Below are positions 5,558 to 6,927 of a stretch of 6,927 bases of DNA, in pieces. The notes under the pieces are model-generated. The model had not been told where the DNA came from. It worked only from the letters and a program-made list of their open reading frames with translations, and made no database searches. Every line of letters starts with the position of its first letter. Positions within the stretch are counted from its first letter, which is position 1. Both the position numbers and the translations under genes were made by a program. Location: the NCBI GenBank assembly GCA_028711355.1, contig JAQTSL010000195.1, positions 1 to 6,927 on the forward strand, given 5' to 3'. The stretch is from Rhodoferax sp. GTDB lineage: Bacteria > Pseudomonadota > Gammaproteobacteria > Burkholderiales > Burkholderiaceae_C.

Positions 5558-6927
5558 AGGTATAGGTGCCGTCCCAGTCGGCGGCGGGCGGGCTCTGAAT
5601 AAAGTGCGCGATGCGCTCCAGGTACAGGCGGTACAGCATGCGTTGCGGGTCGCGCTGTTGCAAGGCCTCAAAAGCAGTTTGCGCTTGCGCCCACTGCTGG
5701 TTGCGATAGATCGTCAGCGCCTGCGTGTAGTCGGTCAATTCAGCCTGATCAGACTCACTTACCTGATTCGTCGGCCCGAGCGGCTGGTAGATTTTGACTG
5801 GCCGGTCCTTGCCCTTGACGCGCACGCAATCGAGTTCCCTGAAGGTGAAGTCGGGCACCCGCGCCATGGTGAATTCACTGACCATCATCGACACCCCGTA
5901 GGCCTTGGTCAGGCTCTCCAGGCGTGATCCCAAGTTGACCGCATCGCCCATGATGGTGTAGGCCAGGCGAAACTCCGAGCCCATGTTGCCGACCGTCATG
6001 TCACCGGTGTTCAGGCCGACCCCAACCTTGATCGGTGGCCAGCCTTTGGACTTGAAATGATCCTGCAGCGACTCCAGCTTGGCGATCATCTCCAGCCCGG
6101 CCAGCAGTGCGTTGCGTGCATGGTCGGGGTCGGCCACCGGTGCGCCCCAAAACGCCATGATGGCATCACCCATGTATTTGTCGATGGTGCCGCGGTGCTG
6201 GTGGATGACGTGCGTCATGGGGGTCAAAAACTCGTTCATCAACTGCGTCAGTTGTTTCGGGTCGAGCCCCTCCGAGATGGTGGTAAAGCCGCGCACGTCC
6301 GAGAACAACACGGTCAATTCACGGTTGCTGCCCTCCAGGCTGTAAGCGCCTGGGTCTTGCGCCATCTCATCGACCAGTTCGGGCGGCACATATTGACCAA
6401 ACAGGTGCGCCAGCATGCGTTTGCCACGGGCATCGACAAAGAAGCCGTACGACATATTGAGCACAAACAACGCGCTGACCAGCACCAGGCCAGCGGCCAG
6501 CGGCACAATCAGTTGGCTGAATTGCCAAAAATACAGGTTGAGCCCGACCATCGCGGCCAGGGTCGCCAGCGACAGCAGCGTAGCGTACAACGGCGACAGC
6601 AGCGGCAACATGAGTGCCAGCAGCAGCCCGACGGCCAACAGCATCATCAGCTCAAGCCCCAGCGTATAAGCCGGGCGGGCCCGGATCGACTGGTCCATGA
6701 TCGACGTGATCATGTTGGCGTGTACTTCGACCCCGGCGTAAGAGTCTTGCATTGGCGCGGTGCGCAAGTCCAGCAGACCCGGTGCGGTGGTGCCCACCAA
6801 CACCACCGCACCGCGCAGCACGGCAGCATCTACCTTACCGTGCAATACGTCGCTGGCCGATACGTAGCGGTAACTGCCCTGCCGGCCCCGGTACGGCACC
6901 AGCGCGGCCATGTCGGCATCCACCGGA
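5544..6927 (-). CDS. CHASE2-domain membrane adenylate cyclase, class III (5' end beyond right edge)
   Basis: The frame stays open to the right edge. The GTG at 6923 is only an internal valine (Pro-Val-Asp-Ala-Asp), so the true start is outside. Numbering from that Val: the end of an extracytoplasmic CHASE2 sensor (1-80, with VVLVGTTAPGLLDLRTAP at 40-57 and YAGVEVHAN at 62-70); three hydrophobic helices (about 88-109, 112-133, 137-161); a cyclase-type linker FGQYVPPELVDEM (175-187); and the catalytic domain (about 202-380). Both metal-binding Asp are present (Asp209 in LFSDVRGFT, Asp253 in KYMGDAIMAF). So are the adenine-recognition Lys249 and the transition-state Asn330 and Arg334 in GDAVNLGSR. 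Thr323 occupies the other purine-specifying position, as in many bacterial adenylate cyclases. It should be an active homodimeric ATP-to-cAMP enzyme driven by a periplasmic signal. A helical tail (about 395-445, TPR-like) ends the protein. It converges on the polyphosphate enzyme gene with a 63-bp gap. The ligand is unknown. Confidence 0.93.
   Translation of the reverse strand, partial: PVDADMAALVPYRGRQGSYRYVSASDVLHGKVDAAVLRGAVVLVGTTAPGLLDLRTAPMQDSYAGVEVHANMITSIMDQSIRARPAYTLGLELMMLLAVGLLLALMLPLLSPLYATLLSLATLAAMVGLNLYFWQFSQLIVPLAAGLVLVSALFVLNMSYGFFVDARGKRMLAHLFGQYVPPELVDEMAQDPGAYSLEGSNRELTVLFSDVRGFTTISEGLDPKQLTQLMNEFLTPMTHVIHQHRGTIDKYMGDAIMAFWGAPVADPDHARNALLAGLEMIAKLESLQDHFKSKGWPPIKVGVGLNTGDMTVGNMGSEFRLAYTIMGDAVNLGSRLESLTKAYGVSMMVSEFTMARVPDFTFRELDCVRVKGKDRPVKIYQPLGPTNQVSESDQAELTDYTQALTIYRNQQWAQAQTAFEALQQRDPQRMLYRLYLERIAHFIQSPPAADWDGTYTFMTK

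Noticed and set aside
6921..6923. GTG as the start of the cyclase
   Set aside because: It lies inside a conserved CHASE2 segment, the frame continues to the window edge, and family members have a signal/TM helix and more CHASE2 sequence upstream.

Overview
The window looks like chromosomal DNA from a GC-rich betaproteobacterium. The gene families and their closest remembered relatives point to Burkholderiales, probably Comamonadaceae (Rhodoferax/Polaromonas-like). That placement rests on protein resemblance and codon style, not on a marker gene. Six protein-coding genes fill almost all of it. I see no tRNA, rRNA, CRISPR array, transposase or phage gene, and no gap over 300 bases without a gene.

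Left block, minus strand (1-2992), read right to left: a YceH/DUF480 tandem winged-helix protein (2992-2267), then the large subunit (2195-990) and small subunit (853 to beyond the left edge) of a two-gene acyl-CoA dehydrogenase of the PimC/PimD type. The two dehydrogenase subunits have complementary motif losses, which argues for one obligate heteromeric enzyme. A 60-bp two-hairpin repeat sits between their genes. A near-perfect 11-bp direct repeat sits just upstream of the large-subunit ribosome binding site.

Centre, plus strand (3006-5480): purN (phosphoribosylglycinamide formyltransferase) starts only 13 bp from the divergent yceH start. It is followed by a two-domain class II PPK2, a polyphosphate:AMP phosphotransferase. 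This enzyme's first domain has a damaged Walker B motif. It also carries an unusual lysine/alanine/glutamate repeat tail of about 60 residues, encoded by a 6/12-bp DNA repeat tract. The tail is the most distinctive feature of the window.

Right block, minus strand (5544 to beyond the right edge): a membrane-bound CHASE2-type class III adenylate cyclase, convergent with the polyphosphate enzyme. Its N-terminus is outside the window.

The genes do not form one pathway. The visible themes are dicarboxyl- or other acyl-CoA beta-oxidation, purine synthesis, and adenine nucleotide metabolism and signalling (AMP to ADP from polyphosphate; ATP to cAMP). I found no strong evidence for a wholly new multigene system.
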